From Candidatus Thiosymbion sp. (GTDB lineage: Bacteria; Pseudomonadota; Gammaproteobacteria; Chromatiales; Chromatiaceae), in assembly GCA_018435665.1 (NCBI GenBank), contig JAHDND010000011.1, forward strand, positions 62,001-126,000: a stretch of DNA of 64,000 nt, read 5' to 3'. Both the position numbers and the translations under genes were made by a program. A model generated the notes under the pieces. That model did no database searches and was not told the origin of the DNA. It was given only the letters and a program-made list of their open reading frames with translations. Positions 37,120 to 45,764 of this stretch are shown here, in pieces (positions within the stretch are counted from its first letter, which is position 1; each line of letters begins with the position of its first letter).

Positions 37120-37905
37120 ATGATCCAGCCCCGCCAAATCCCGGAGTCCGGCCCCTTTCGCGTCGAGCACCTGCGCGAGGGTGACCGTTACGAACTCTCC
37201 CACGGCCATCCCATTTACTGCGCCCCGGCGCGGCGCGAGCATGCCGCCCCCAACCTCACCGGCGCCAACGTCATCGACAGCGACCCGGACGTGGCCTGGG
37301 CGGGGGTCGATGCCGGCTTCACCCCTGAGCCCGGCACCCTGCGCGCCCCCGATGTCGCCGTCGCCGCCCCGGCGGATGCCAGCGCCACTGGCTGGCTCAC
37401 CACCGCCCCCCCTCTGGCGCTGGAATACGCCGGTCGCGGCCAGGACGAGGCCGACCTGCAACTAAAGATCGCCGAATTACTGGACGCCGGCACTCGCTTC
37501 ATCTGGGTGGTGCGTCTCCAGGGCCCCCAGCGCGTCGAAGTCCACCGCCCCGATGCCCCCACGCGGACCTTCACCGCCGGTGAGGTCCTGGAAGCCCCGG
37601 GCATCCTGCGCAATCCCGTCCCCGTCCGCGCCCTCTTCGACCGCGAGACCGCCCACGAGGTGGTCCTGCGCAATCTCCTGCAACGCCGCGGCTATGACAG
37701 CCTCAGCGCGGTGTTCGAGGAGGGGCGCGAGGAAGGGCGCATGGAAGGCGAGGCCGCCGTCCTCCTCCGCTTGATCCAACTCAAATTTGGCCCCCCGGAC
37801 AGCGACCTCCGTCAGCGCATCGAGACCGCCGACGCCGCTATGCTGCTGCGCTGGTCCGAGCGTATCCTCACCGCCGCGACCCTAGAGGAGTTCCTGAACG
37901 ATTGA
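37120..37905 (+). CDS. Uma2-family (DUF820) putative endonuclease
   Basis: 261 residues. The Uma2 PD-(D/E)XK-like fold is suggested by APDVAVAAP, LALEYAGRGQDEADLQLKIAELLDAG and FIWVVRL. The C-terminal third is a charged coil (EEGREEGRMEGEAAVLLRLIQ) with a DUF4351-like helical end. Such proteins are abundant in Chromatiaceae and cyanobacteria; some relatives are nucleases, but no function is established. The ATG at 37120 is preferred to 37114 because GGAG then has 6 nt spacing. The preceding 413-bp gap contains the repeat and terminator listed above and nothing else recognisable. Confidence 0.8.
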   Translation: MIQPRQIPESGPFRVEHLREGDRYELSHGHPIYCAPARREHAAPNLTGANVIDSDPDVAWAGVDAGFTPEPGTLRAPDVAVAAPADASATGWLTTAPPLALEYAGRGQDEADLQLKIAELLDAGTRFIWVVRLQGPQRVEVHRPDAPTRTFTAGEVLEAPGILRNPVPVRALFDRETAHEVVLRNLLQRRGYDSLSAVFEEGREEGRMEGEAAVLLRLIQLKFGPPDSDLRQRIETADAAMLLRWSERILTAATLEEFLND

Positions 37906-37961
37906 AGCGTCCCATCGAAAACACAGGGAAAATAGCGGTCAGAAGGTATACATATCGCGTT

Positions 37962-38012
37962 TCAGTTTTCGGCCTCGATAGGGAGGGTCGGAAAAACCGA
38001 AAATTGAGATGC
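37962..38012 (+). repeat. Dispersed palindromic element, short form S1
   Basis: TCAGTTTTCGGCCTCGATAG, then GGAGGGTCGG and AAAAACCGAAAATTGAG. Outer arms TTTTCGG and CCGAAAA are inverted. The same outer sequence flanks the long-form copy at 43323, where about 95 bp of extra sequence sits after GGGTC. It lies between the Uma2 gene and folK. Confidence 0.75.
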
Positions 38013-38038
38013 AAAGTCCATAGCTTCAGCACCCCCTC

Positions 38039-38530
38039 TTAACCAAGCTGAAGCGCGACGACCGTCAACTCCGGCGCCTCGTGGCTGAATTGCCGCCATA
38101 GCTCGGCATAGCTATGCCCCGTGGCGGGGTGCCTTTCGTCCCCGGCCAGATCCGCCAGGGGCTTGAGGACGAAGGCATAGCGCAGGATCTCGTCCCGCGG
38201 CAATTCATAGCCGTCCACCACCCCCACCGTTTCACCATGGGTGAGCAGATCGAGATCCAGGGTCCGGGGGGCGAACTTGTCGGGGCCCCGCACCCGGCCG
38301 GCCGCATCCTCGATGGCGCGCAGCCGGCGTCGCACCTCTTCCACGTCTTCCGTGGTCTCGAACCCGGCGACCAGATTGAGGAAGGGTTCCCCGCTGAAGC
38401 CTTGCGCCGCGCTTTCGGAGACCGGCGACAGGCGCAACTCACCGTAGTGCGCCCGGAGGGCGGCGACGGCAATGCCCAGGGAGCGCTCCCGCTCCTGGTT
38501 GCTGCCCAGGCTGACCCAGACCCTAGGCAT
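38039..38530 (-). CDS. folK: 2-amino-4-hydroxy-6-hydroxymethyldihydropteridine pyrophosphokinase
   Basis: Transfers pyrophosphate from ATP to the pterin in folate synthesis. The 163 residues start MPRVWVSLGSNQERE and include the FLNLVAGFET strand and the metal/ATP signature APRTLDLDLL. The start ATG overlaps the folB stop by 8 bp, so the two are translationally coupled. Confidence 0.93.
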   Translation of the reverse strand: MPRVWVSLGSNQERERSLGIAVAALRAHYGELRLSPVSESAAQGFSGEPFLNLVAGFETTEDVEEVRRRLRAIEDAAGRVRGPDKFAPRTLDLDLLTHGETVGVVDGYELPRDEILRYAFVLKPLADLAGDERHPATGHSYAELWRQFSHEAPELTVVALQLG

Positions 38531-38912
38531 CGCCCGCTGCCCGACGCGGGATCGTCCCAACCCAGGCCCCGCGCTCGATGATGACCCCCACGTCCGTGGC
38601 ATCGGTCACCGCGCCGATCTTGTTGACGCTCAGGCGCAGCCAGGGAATGCCAAACTCCTCCCGCAGCAGGGCCGCGCACCGTTCCGCCAGGGTCTCGACC
38701 AGCTCAAAGCGGCTGCCACCCACGAATTCCTTGAGGCGCTTGGACACCCGCTTGTAGTCAAGGGCATCCTCGATACGGTCGGTGGCCGCGCCCTTGGCGA
38801 CATCCGCGCCCATTTCCAGGTCCAGCACCACGGGCTGTTTGATCTGCTTTTCCCAATCGTAGATGCCGATGGTAGTCTCGATGCGCAGACCGCGCAGGAA
38901 CACGATATCCAT
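38523..38912 (-). CDS. folB: Dihydroneopterin aldolase
   Basis: Cleaves dihydroneopterin to the pterin used by FolK. The 129 residues begin [21 protein letters not shown] (catalytic Glu region) and contain the conserved Tyr/Lys region DYKRVSKRLKEFV. GAGAGGA lies 4 nt upstream of the ATG. The start codon overlaps that of divergent queG within the four bases CATG at 38910-38913. Confidence 0.93.
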   Translation of the reverse strand: MDIVFLRGLRIETTIGIYDWEKQIKQPVVLDLEMGADVAKGAATDRIEDALDYKRVSKRLKEFVGGSRFELVETLAERCAALLREEFGIPWLRLSVNKIGAVTDATDVGVIIERGAWVGTIPRRAAGDA

Positions 38913-40404
38913 GAAATCCTCTCCGCTCAGTGCCGATGAACTTATTGCCGCTCTTCCTCGCCATGGTAGGGGAGGCGGGGAGGATTACAACCCCGTCGCG
39001 GAACTGGCGGAGCGCGCAGGCGACATGCCCGCCGGCGACGAACGGGTCCGGCTGGCGGGCCAGACCAAAGACCGGGACCGGGACCGCGCCCGGGACTTGG
39101 AGCTGGACTTTCGTGGCGGGGCCAGCGTCCAACTGGATCTGGCCGCAGACGACCTGGCCCGGCTGACAGGCCAGACCAAAGACCGGGACCGCGACTTGGA
39201 GCTGGAATTTCGTGGCGTGGCTAGCGCCCACCGGGATCTGACCGCGGACGACCTGGCCCGGCTGGCGGTCCAGATCAAGGACTGGGGCCGGGAGCTGGGC
39301 TTTCAGCGGGTGGGTATCGCCGACCTGGACCTCACCGCGGACGAGGCACGGCTGGCGGCCTGGCTGGCCGCGGGCCGTCACGGGGAGATGGCGTACATGG
39401 CCCGTCATGGCACCCGGCGTACCCGCCCAGCGGAACTGGTACCCGGCACCCAGCGGGTGATCTCGGCGCGGATGGACTACCTGCCCGAAAATCCAGACCA
39501 GAGCGAGGCGCGGCTCAGGGACCCGGCCACGGCCTTCCTCTCCCGTTATGCCCTGGGCCGTGACTATCACAAGGTCCTGCGCCAGCGCTTGCAGTGCTTG
39601 GCCACGCGCATCCAGGACCAGATCGGGCCCTGCGGCTACCGCGTCTTCGTCGACTCGGCCCCGGTGATGGAAAAGGCCCTGGCGCAACAGGCCGGCCTGG
39701 GCTGGATCGGCAAACACACCAACCTGATCGACACCCGGGCGGGGTCCTGGTTCTTTCTGGGCGAGATCTACCTCGCCCTGCCCTTGCCGGTGGACCGCCC
39801 GGCGGCCAACCATTGTGGCCGTTGCCGGGCCTGCCTCGACGCCTGCCCCACCGGCGCCATCCTCGCCCCCTACGAACTGGATGCCCGCCGCTGCATCTCC
39901 TACCTCACCATCGAGCTCCAGGGCCCCATCCCGGAACCGCTGCGGCCCCTGATCGGCAACCGCGTCTATGGCTGCGATGACTGCCAACTGGTCTGTCCCT
40001 GGAACCGCTTCGCCCGCCTGACGGCGGAGGGGGATTTCCACCCGCGCCAGGGCCTGGACACCGCCACCCTGCTCGAACTCCTCGCCTGGGACGAGGCCGA
40101 GTTCCTGCGCCGCACCGAGGGCAGCGCCATCCGCCGCCTCGGTCATTGGCGCTGGCTACGCAATCTCGCCGTGGCCCTGGGCAATGGCCCCCCCCACCCC
40201 GCCGCCCTGGCGGCCCTGAGGGCCCGTCGCCACCACCTCAGCGACCTGGTGCGGGAGCATGTCGCCTGGGCCCTGGACCGCCTTCGCGACCGCCGGCGAG
40301 GCCCGGCCGCCATCAACAGCGCAGCAGATGCGCCCGATAGTGCCGCAACTCGGCGATCGACTCGCGGATGTCGGCCAGGGCCAGGTGGGCCGAGTCCTTC
40401 TTGA
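38911..40404 (+). CDS. queG: Epoxyqueuosine reductase QueG with N-terminal triplicated segment
   Basis: Cobalamin/[4Fe-4S] enzyme that makes queuosine from epoxyqueuosine in tRNA. Two cluster motifs are intact, [12 protein letters not shown] and [13 protein letters not shown], as are [24 protein letters not shown] and the HEAT-like C-terminus. At 497 residues it exceeds the usual 350-380. Residues 48-84, 85-117 and 118-147 are three copies of one segment (LA-Q-KD...D-TADDLAR); the last is the native N-terminal helix. The last 30 residues read across the 3' end of convergent orn. The true start may be 38911 or the ATG at 39025. Confidence 0.9.
   Translation: MKSSPLSADELIAALPRHGRGGGEDYNPVAELAERAGDMPAGDERVRLAGQTKDRDRDRARDLELDFRGGASVQLDLAADDLARLTGQTKDRDRDLELEFRGVASAHRDLTADDLARLAVQIKDWGRELGFQRVGIADLDLTADEARLAAWLAAGRHGEMAYMARHGTRRTRPAELVPGTQRVISARMDYLPENPDQSEARLRDPATAFLSRYALGRDYHKVLRQRLQCLATRIQDQIGPCGYRVFVDSAPVMEKALAQQAGLGWIGKHTNLIDTRAGSWFFLGEIYLALPLPVDRPAANHCGRCRACLDACPTGAILAPYELDARRCISYLTIELQGPIPEPLRPLIGNRVYGCDDCQLVCPWNRFARLTAEGDFHPRQGLDTATLLELLAWDEAEFLRRTEGSAIRRLGHWRWLRNLAVALGNGPPHPAALAALRARRHHLSDLVREHVAWALDRLRDRRRGPAAINSAADAPDSAATRRSTRGCRPGPGGPSPS
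39052..39351 (+). repeat. In-frame tandem triplication inside queG
   Basis: Units at 39052-39162, 39163-39261 and 39262-39351 (37, 33 and 30 codons). Units 1 and 2 share CAGACCAAAGACCGGGACCG and GACGACCTGGCCCGG almost exactly. Unit 3 is the family-conserved copy. Confidence 0.8.
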
Positions 40405-40870
40405 ACGCATCCGCCACCGCCGGCGCCCAGCGCTGGGCGAGGATCTTCACCGTGCTCACGTCCAGGTTGCGGTAGTGGAACCAGGCCTCGAGCCGGGGCA
40501 TGGCGCGGGCGAGAAAGCGCCGATCCTGGCAGATGCTGTTGCCACAGAGGGGCGACTTGCCCGCCGGAACCCACTGGTTGAGAAAGCGCAGGGTCTCCTC
40601 CTCCGCAGCCACCTCATCGAGCTGGCTGGCGCGCACCCGCGCCAGCAGGCCCGAGGCCCCGTGGTGCTGCTGGTTCCAGTCATCCATGGCCGCCAGGACC
40701 GCCTCCGGCTGATGGATGGCCAGGACCGGACCCTCCGCCAGGACATTGAGCTGGGTATCGGTGACCAGGGTGGCGATTTCCAGGATATGGTCCCTGGCCG
40801 GCTCCAGGCCGGTCATCTCCAGGTCTAGCCAGACCAGATGGGTGTCGGCGGGTTTGATCGTGTCTTGCAT
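40313..40870 (-). CDS. orn: Oligoribonuclease
   Basis: 3'-5' exoribonuclease that degrades di- to penta-nucleotides, including pGpG from cyclic-di-GMP. It has 185 residues. The DEDDh exonuclease motifs are WLDLEMTGL (Asp16, Glu18), [13 protein letters not shown] and the H/D pair [11 protein letters not shown]. It is divergent from the cytochrome c-rsgA operon, matching the widespread orn/rsgA neighbourhood. Confidence 0.95.
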   Translation of the reverse strand: MQDTIKPADTHLVWLDLEMTGLEPARDHILEIATLVTDTQLNVLAEGPVLAIHQPEAVLAAMDDWNQQHHGASGLLARVRASQLDEVAAEEETLRFLNQWVPAGKSPLCGNSICQDRRFLARAMPRLEAWFHYRNLDVSTVKILAQRWAPAVADAFKKDSAHLALADIRESIAELRHYRAHLLRC

Positions 40871-40950
40871 CGTCGGGAAACTGACCTCAGTCTATAGTCA
40901 ATGTCTGATCATGCATGATATCCCCTACCCTCACCCACACGGAGATCCCG

Positions 40951-41295
40951 ATGCCCCCCCGCCCCTCATTCAGTCCCTTATCGCACCCGTCAGCCCGGCG
41001 CTTGCCCCGCCTCGCCCTGATCCTGACCTGCCTCCTGGCCCTGGCCCTGGTCCTGGTCCTTCCGACCCTGGTGGTTGCGGAGGACGCGGATATCGGCGAG
41101 CTCTACCAGTTCAACTGCACCTCCTGCCACGGGGCCGAGGTCTATACCCGCACGGACCGCAAGGTGACCTCCCCGGATGCCCTGGAGCGCCAGGTCCGGC
41201 GGTGCGAGACGGCCCTGAGCCTCAAATGGTTCGACGATGACATCGTCGCCATGGCCAACTATCTGGATACCCATTACTACAAGTTCAAACCCTGA
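40951..41295 (+). CDS. Small exported mono-haem cytochrome c
   Basis: 114 residues. A long basic/hydrophobic N-terminus (RRLPRLALILTCLLALALVLV) acts as signal peptide or anchor, followed by one CTSCH haem motif (Cys56, Cys59, His60). The only Met residue beyond the start lies in DDIVAMANYLDTHYYKF, a plausible distal ligand in a class I cytochrome fold. GGAG lies 7 nt before the ATG. Its TGA overlaps the rsgA ATG, so they are co-translated. The redox partner is not evident. Confidence 0.85.
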   Translation: MPPRPSFSPLSHPSARRLPRLALILTCLLALALVLVLPTLVVAEDADIGELYQFNCTSCHGAEVYTRTDRKVTSPDALERQVRRCETALSLKWFDDDIVAMANYLDTHYYKFKP

Positions 41296-42311
41296 TGCCG
41301 GTCCGCCGGCTATCGGAGCGGCAGAAGGCGCGCATCCAGCAGATCCAGGATCAGCGCCGCCAGCGCCTGGACCAGCGGGCCCTGGAAGCCCTAACGGAAA
41401 TCGAGGTCGACCAGCCCCAGCCCGGTCTGGTCGTCGTCCGCCACGGGGCGGACCTGGCGGTGGAGGATCAGGAGGGACGGGTCTGGCACTGTCTGGCCCG
41501 CCAGCACATCGGCCACCCGGTGTGCGGCGATCGCGTGGTCTGGCAGGCCACGGGACCGGACCGGGGGGTGGTCACCGCCATCCAGGACCGTACCAGCCGC
41601 CTCGCCCGCCCGGACTACAGCGGCCGCACCAAGCCCTTGGCGGCCAACCTGACGCAACTGGTGGTTGTCCTGGCCCCCCAGCCCGAACCCAGCACCTACC
41701 TGCTGGACCAGTACCTCGCCGCCGCGGAGGGCATGGGGGTCGCGGCCCTGATCGCTTGCAACAAGATGGACCTGCTGGCGGCCCCGGGGCGGGCGGCCCT
41801 GACTGAACGGCTGGCCCCCTACCCCCGGATCGGCTATCCCCTGGTCTGGTTGAGCCTCCACGGCGGCGAAGGCCTGGCACCCCTGGCGGAGCGGCTCGCG
41901 GGGGAGACCAGCATCCTGGTGGGTCAGTCCGGGGTCGGCAAATCCTCCCTGGTCCAGGCCCTGCTGCCGGACCTGGAGATCCAGATCGGCCGGCTGTCCC
42001 AGGCCACCGGCCTCGGCCGGCATACCACCTCCGCCGCCAGTTGCTACCGACTCCCGCGGGGGGGTTACCTGATCGACTCCCCCGGGGTGCGCAGTTTCCG
42101 CCTGAGCCTGGACGACCCGGACGATCTGGTCAGCGGCTTTCGCGACATCGCCCCCCTCATCGGCCACTGCCGCTTCGCTAATTGCCGCCACGATCGCGAA
42201 CCGGGCTGCGCCCTCAAGGCGGCGATCACTACCGGAGCACTGCATCCGGAGCGACTGGCCAATTTTCTGCACCTGGCCGCGGCCCTGGAGCGGTCCGGCA
42301 GGCGCTATTGA
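41295..42311 (+). CDS. rsgA: Ribosome small-subunit GTPase RsgA
   Basis: Circularly permuted GTPase involved in late 30S maturation. The 338 residues show an N-terminal OB fold, then G motifs in permuted order: NKMD (G4), GQSGVGKSS (G1), TTSAA (switch region) and DSPG (G3). A zinc site CRFANCRHDREPGC closes the protein. The ATG overlaps the stop codon of the preceding cytochrome gene. Confidence 0.94.
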   Translation: MPVRRLSERQKARIQQIQDQRRQRLDQRALEALTEIEVDQPQPGLVVVRHGADLAVEDQEGRVWHCLARQHIGHPVCGDRVVWQATGPDRGVVTAIQDRTSRLARPDYSGRTKPLAANLTQLVVVLAPQPEPSTYLLDQYLAAAEGMGVAALIACNKMDLLAAPGRAALTERLAPYPRIGYPLVWLSLHGGEGLAPLAERLAGETSILVGQSGVGKSSLVQALLPDLEIQIGRLSQATGLGRHTTSAASCYRLPRGGYLIDSPGVRSFRLSLDDPDDLVSGFRDIAPLIGHCRFANCRHDREPGCALKAAITTGALHPERLANFLHLAAALERSGRRY

Positions 42312-42332
42312 AAAACCACGTGAGGAACCCCC

Positions 42333-42797
42333 ATGGCCTACTGGCTGATGAAATCCGAACCCCATGTCTTTGGCATCGACCACCTGGTCGCCTGCCCCAA
42401 CCAGACCGAGCCCTGGGATGGGGTGCGCAACTACCAGGCGCGCAACATGATGCGCGACGAGATGCGCCAGGGTGACCAGATCTTCTTCTACCATTCCAAT
42501 TGCGCCGAGCCGGGCATCGTCGGACTGATGGAGGTGGCCCGGGAGGCCTACCCGGACCACACCGCCTTCGACCCCGAGGCCAAGTACTACGATCCGAAAA
42601 GCGACCCGTCCAAGCCCCGCTGGTTCATGGTCGATGTCCGCTATGTGCGCCATCTCAAGCGGCTGATCAGCCTCACCGAGCTCAAGACCCATGCCGAGGG
42701 CCCCCTCGCCGGCATGCCCTTGGTCCGCCAGGGCAACCGGCTATCAGTGATGCCGGTGACGCCGGCGCAATGGGATTTCATCCTCTCCCTGGAGTGA
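42333..42797 (+). CDS. EVE-domain protein
   Basis: 154 residues starting MAYWLMKSEPHVFGIDHL and containing WDGVRNYQARNMMRDEMRQGDQIFFYHS and GIVGLMEV. This is the full EVE (PUA-like) fold, whose members read modified bases in RNA or DNA. It lies 21 bp downstream of rsgA and may share its transcript. The modified base recognised is not deducible. Confidence 0.9.
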   Translation: MAYWLMKSEPHVFGIDHLVACPNQTEPWDGVRNYQARNMMRDEMRQGDQIFFYHSNCAEPGIVGLMEVAREAYPDHTAFDPEAKYYDPKSDPSKPRWFMVDVRYVRHLKRLISLTELKTHAEGPLAGMPLVRQGNRLSVMPVTPAQWDFILSLE

Positions 42798-42820
42798 TCA
42801 GGACTCCGGGAGAAACCCAG

Positions 42821-43177
42821 TCAGAGGAGCCTGATCACCGCCTCCCGCTGCAAGCCCAGGGCCTGGACGCCCAGCTTGATCGCCTGTTCCGCGAAGGTAT
42901 CCAGATCGCCCCAGCGATCGTCGCTGTCCATGATCTCTGCCAGGGCCTCCGTGATGAGCCACAGACGATAGCGGCCCTGCGCCGCTTCCCGGGGCGGCGT
43001 AATCTCGGCACCGACATAGAGCGTCGGCTCCCGTTGCCCCAGGGGGACGAAGGCCAGGAGGTAGCGAAAGGCGCGGGCATCCCCGCTCTCGATCTCCCCC
43101 AGGAGCGTGGCGCTATGGTCGCCGATCTGATAACGGCGCTTGGGAATGGCGGTACGGATGACGGGCTTGTCCTGCAT
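42821..43177 (-). CDS. Conserved hypothetical protein
   Basis: 118 residues, acidic and soluble with no Cys, starting MQDKPVIRTAIPKRRYQIGD. A central YLLAFVPLGQREPTLYVGAE strand pair and a helical C-terminus are visible. GGGGGTGA precedes the ATG at 43177. The family is not recognised. It is convergent with the EVE gene. Confidence 0.65.
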   Translation of the reverse strand: MQDKPVIRTAIPKRRYQIGDHSATLLGEIESGDARAFRYLLAFVPLGQREPTLYVGAEITPPREAAQGRYRLWLITEALAEIMDSDDRWGDLDTFAEQAIKLGVQALGLQREAVIRLL

Positions 43178-43509
43178 GGTGATCACCCCCTAATGACGAT
43201 GGCCTGGAATTGGTGGCGGCAGCCAGGAATCCAAAGCCCCTGAGCGGTCCTGCCCTGGTTCGAAGGAGGGCACGAACTGGAGAGGGCGTGAAATGGACAG
43301 ATCCAAAGTCTTGGCACATCCATGCTCGGTTTTTCCGGGTCGGGTGGCGTCTGGCGGGGGACGCCGTGAATACGTCCCTGTAGGCTTGGCACCAGCATCC
43401 CTGCTGGTGACACCCCCTCCAGACGCCACTCGACCCTCCCTATCCAGGCCAAAAGCCGAAGCGCGAGTCTCTATTGGCATACCGCAACGGGTTGGGATAC
43501 CGGCAAGGG
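43178..43509. other. 332-bp intergenic region holding repeat copy B
   Basis: Apart from the dispersed element at 43323-43463, no gene, tRNA or clear promoter is seen. An apparent leftward open frame over the region is created by the repeat itself. Confidence 0.5.
43323..43463 (-). repeat. Dispersed palindromic element, long form, copy B
   Basis: The core 43337-43436 is 100 bp and matches the complement of the core at 56104-56203 at 97 positions. Terminal inverted arms of about 24 bp (GGGTCGGGTGGCGTCTGG inward) are near perfect. An inner hairpin CCAGCA-TCCC-TGCTGG is present. The flanks GGTTTTTCC and TCCCTATCCAGGCC match the short-form element S1, marking this as an S1-like site carrying extra core. 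Confidence 0.85.
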
Positions 43510-44067
43510 TCATGCCCGGGCTGGCAGCCTCCCTTCGGGGTGATGAAAATCCGGGGCGGGCGTGGGATGGCGCAAGGCCCAGTAACTTAGCCGGCCCGCG
43601 GCGTCCGCCACGACCGCCGTCAAACCCAGTTCCCAGTCGCGTCCCGCTGCAACGGCGGGCAAGAGCGCGGCTGGGACCCTGGCACGCAGGAGCCACTGGT
43701 GCCGGCGGCGCTCGCAATGACAGCTTGGTGCCTCTGCCGGCTCGGCCACCTGTGGCGGCGCCAGGGTGGTGCGGTATTCGGAAAAGGCATAGAGCGCCCA
43801 CTGGCCCGAGGGCGAGAAGTTGAACTCCCGGTAGCCGGTCTCCCGGCGGGCCCCGATGAAGGCCTCGCAACAGGTATGACGCCAGAGCCCGTCGACGCGA
43901 GCGGGCGCCGCCCTAGGCGGGATGATCAAGGCCCGCCGCGGCGCCGCCAGGCGGTAATCCACTAACAGGCCGTCCCGCTCGCTCCAGGTCCAGCGTGCCC
44001 ACAGGCTCGTGCCCGGTGGCCCGGGCGTGCCGGGATGAGGCGCCAGGGGTATCCAACGTCGCGCCAT
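43510..44067 (-). CDS. DOMON-like domain protein of unknown function
   Basis: 185 residues: LVDYRLAAPRR, VDGLWRHTCCEAFIG, YREFNFSPSGQWALYAFSEYR and SYWALRHPTPAPDFHHPE. These segments recall a conserved family described as DOMON-like in cyanobacteria and Chromatiales, possibly a beta-sandwich binding module. There is no signal peptide. The start at 44067 gives the conserved N-terminus; longer in-frame readings lack support. Nothing nearby suggests a role. Confidence 0.7.
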   Translation of the reverse strand: MARRWIPLAPHPGTPGPPGTSLWARWTWSERDGLLVDYRLAAPRRALIIPPRAAPARVDGLWRHTCCEAFIGARRETGYREFNFSPSGQWALYAFSEYRTTLAPPQVAEPAEAPSCHCERRRHQWLLRARVPAALLPAVAAGRDWELGLTAVVADAAGRLSYWALRHPTPAPDFHHPEGRLPARA

Positions 44068-44225
44068 AGGCTCAGATCTCGTTTCACAGCGACCGGGCCT
44101 CGTTCCACGAACCACCCCTTGTCCACCCCCGGGGCTGGTCCCTGAAATCCCGCGCCACCTTGACGCCAGACGCCTGGCTACCCATTTCCTGCTCATTCGC
44201 GATCACATCCTCAGGAGAAAAGCTC

Positions 44226-44567
44226 ATGACTGCCGTCGCCAATGCCGCCACCCAACTGGAGGCCTTGCTGGCGAAAGGGCCCGATACGGCCCTGTTACGT
44301 TACAGCCTGGGCAACGAATATCTCAAACAAGGCGATCTGGACCGGGCGATCGAGCATCTGGCCGCCGCCACCCGCCTCGATCCCCGCTATTCCGCCGCCT
44401 GGAAACTCCAGGGCAAGGCCCTTCAGGCCGCCGGTCGACCGGTCGAGGCCATCGCCATCCTCGACCGGGGTATCCAGGTCGCCGAGGAGCGGGGCGACAT
44501 CCAGGCCGCCAAGGAGATGCGAGTCTTCCACCGGCGCGCCCTGAAGGAACTGGAGGCCGCCCACTGA
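44226..44567 (+). CDS. Small tetratricopeptide-repeat protein
   Basis: 113 residues with two to three TPR units: LLRYSLGNEYLKQGDLDRAIEHL, AWKLQGKALQAAGRPVEAIAIL and a degenerate third ending in EMRVFHRRALKEL. AGGAGAAAAGC precedes the ATG. A protein-protein interaction role is inferred; no partner is identified. Confidence 0.85.
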   Translation: MTAVANAATQLEALLAKGPDTALLRYSLGNEYLKQGDLDRAIEHLAAATRLDPRYSAAWKLQGKALQAAGRPVEAIAILDRGIQVAEERGDIQAAKEMRVFHRRALKELEAAH

Positions 44568-44630
44568 TACCAGTGGCGCCTACCCCCATAACAATCGTGG
44601 TCACTACGTCAAGCCCAACGCGTTACGAGA

Positions 44631-45617
44631 TCAGCGCACCTGGGGCTGCCCCAGCCCGGTCACGGCGATCAGGCTGTTGGCCAAGGCCGTGCCCATCCGG
44701 TCGGCGAGCCGTTCGAGGAGGTCCTTCTTGGCGGTGAACTCGACCAGCTTTTCAGCGCCGATGACGTCCCGGGCCACGGATTCCGGACTCCCGAGGTGAT
44801 CCGCCAGACCCAGCTTGAGGCTCTCGGCGCCATTCCAGAACAGGCCACTGTAGATCTCCTCACCCCCGGTGAGCTTCTCGCCCCGTCCCTCGCGCACCGC
44901 GGTGATGAACTGCTGGTGCAACTGATCCAACTGGCCCTGGAGGAAAGTCTTCTGCGCCTCCGTCATGGGGGAGAAGGGATCGAGGATCCCCTTGTTGGCC
45001 CCGGCGACGAGGAGGCGGCGCTCGACGCCTAGGTCCGTCATGGCCTGCTCGAAGCCAAAGGCATCCAGGCGCACCCCGATGGAACCGATCAGGCTGGCCT
45101 TGTCGACATGGATGGCCTCCGCCGCCACCGCGACATAGTAGCCGGCGGAGGCGCAGAGGTCGGCGACCACGGCATGGACCGGAATGTCGTTGTGCTTCTC
45201 CCGCAGGCGACGGATCTCGTCGTTGATCTGACCCGCCTGCACCGGGCTGCCCCCCGGGGTGTTGAGGCGCAGAATGATGCCCTTGGTGTTCTTGTCCTCG
45301 TAGGCCTTGCCCAGGGCGGTGATGACCTCCGTGGCGCTGGCCGGGGTGCCGGCGGCCATGACGCCCTTGATGTCGATCACCGCCGTATGCTTCTCCGCGG
45401 GGGTCAGGCCCTCCACCACCTTGTCCTCCCAGAAGAGCCCCAGCAGGGCGAAGAGATAGGCAAAGGTCAGCAGCTTGAAGGCCAGGCCCCAACGTCGGCT
45501 ACGGCGCTGCTCCCGCAGGCTCTCGGTCACCACCCGTTCCACCAGGCCCTGCTCCCAGCCCGGCTCGCCCGGCCCCGGTCCCTGAGGGACGTTCTTTTTC
45601 CAAAATCTGAGCTTCAT
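44631..45617 (-). CDS. sppA: Signal peptide peptidase SppA, short form
   Basis: Membrane-bound serine protease that digests cleaved signal peptides. It has 328 residues. One membrane helix lies at about 46-63. The S49 catalytic Ser157 is in DLCASAGYY, and the Lys general base lies in the following GANKGILDPFSP segment. RLNTPGGSP forms the oxyanion strand. This is the 36-kDa archetype with one S49 domain, unlike the 67-kDa E. coli form. Confidence 0.92.
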   Translation of the reverse strand: MKLRFWKKNVPQGPGPGEPGWEQGLVERVVTESLREQRRSRRWGLAFKLLTFAYLFALLGLFWEDKVVEGLTPAEKHTAVIDIKGVMAAGTPASATEVITALGKAYEDKNTKGIILRLNTPGGSPVQAGQINDEIRRLREKHNDIPVHAVVADLCASAGYYVAVAAEAIHVDKASLIGSIGVRLDAFGFEQAMTDLGVERRLLVAGANKGILDPFSPMTEAQKTFLQGQLDQLHQQFITAVREGRGEKLTGGEEIYSGLFWNGAESLKLGLADHLGSPESVARDVIGAEKLVEFTAKKDLLERLADRMGTALANSLIAVTGLGQPQVR

Positions 45618-45764
45618 GTCATCTCCAACGGCAAATCAAGACAGGGCAACCCGTGCCTGAGGGCGGCGTCCTTGACACGGGGTGTGGGTGGGATTGGACA
45701 AAATTCGGTCTTTACGGGGCGGAAACAATCCCCGGGCAACCGGGCCAACTCACCCCAGGGTCTG

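Noticed and set aside
43190-43870. 226-codon leftward frame through repeat copy B
   Set aside because: It is created by the open frame of the repeat and lies opposite to or out of frame with the DOMON-like gene.
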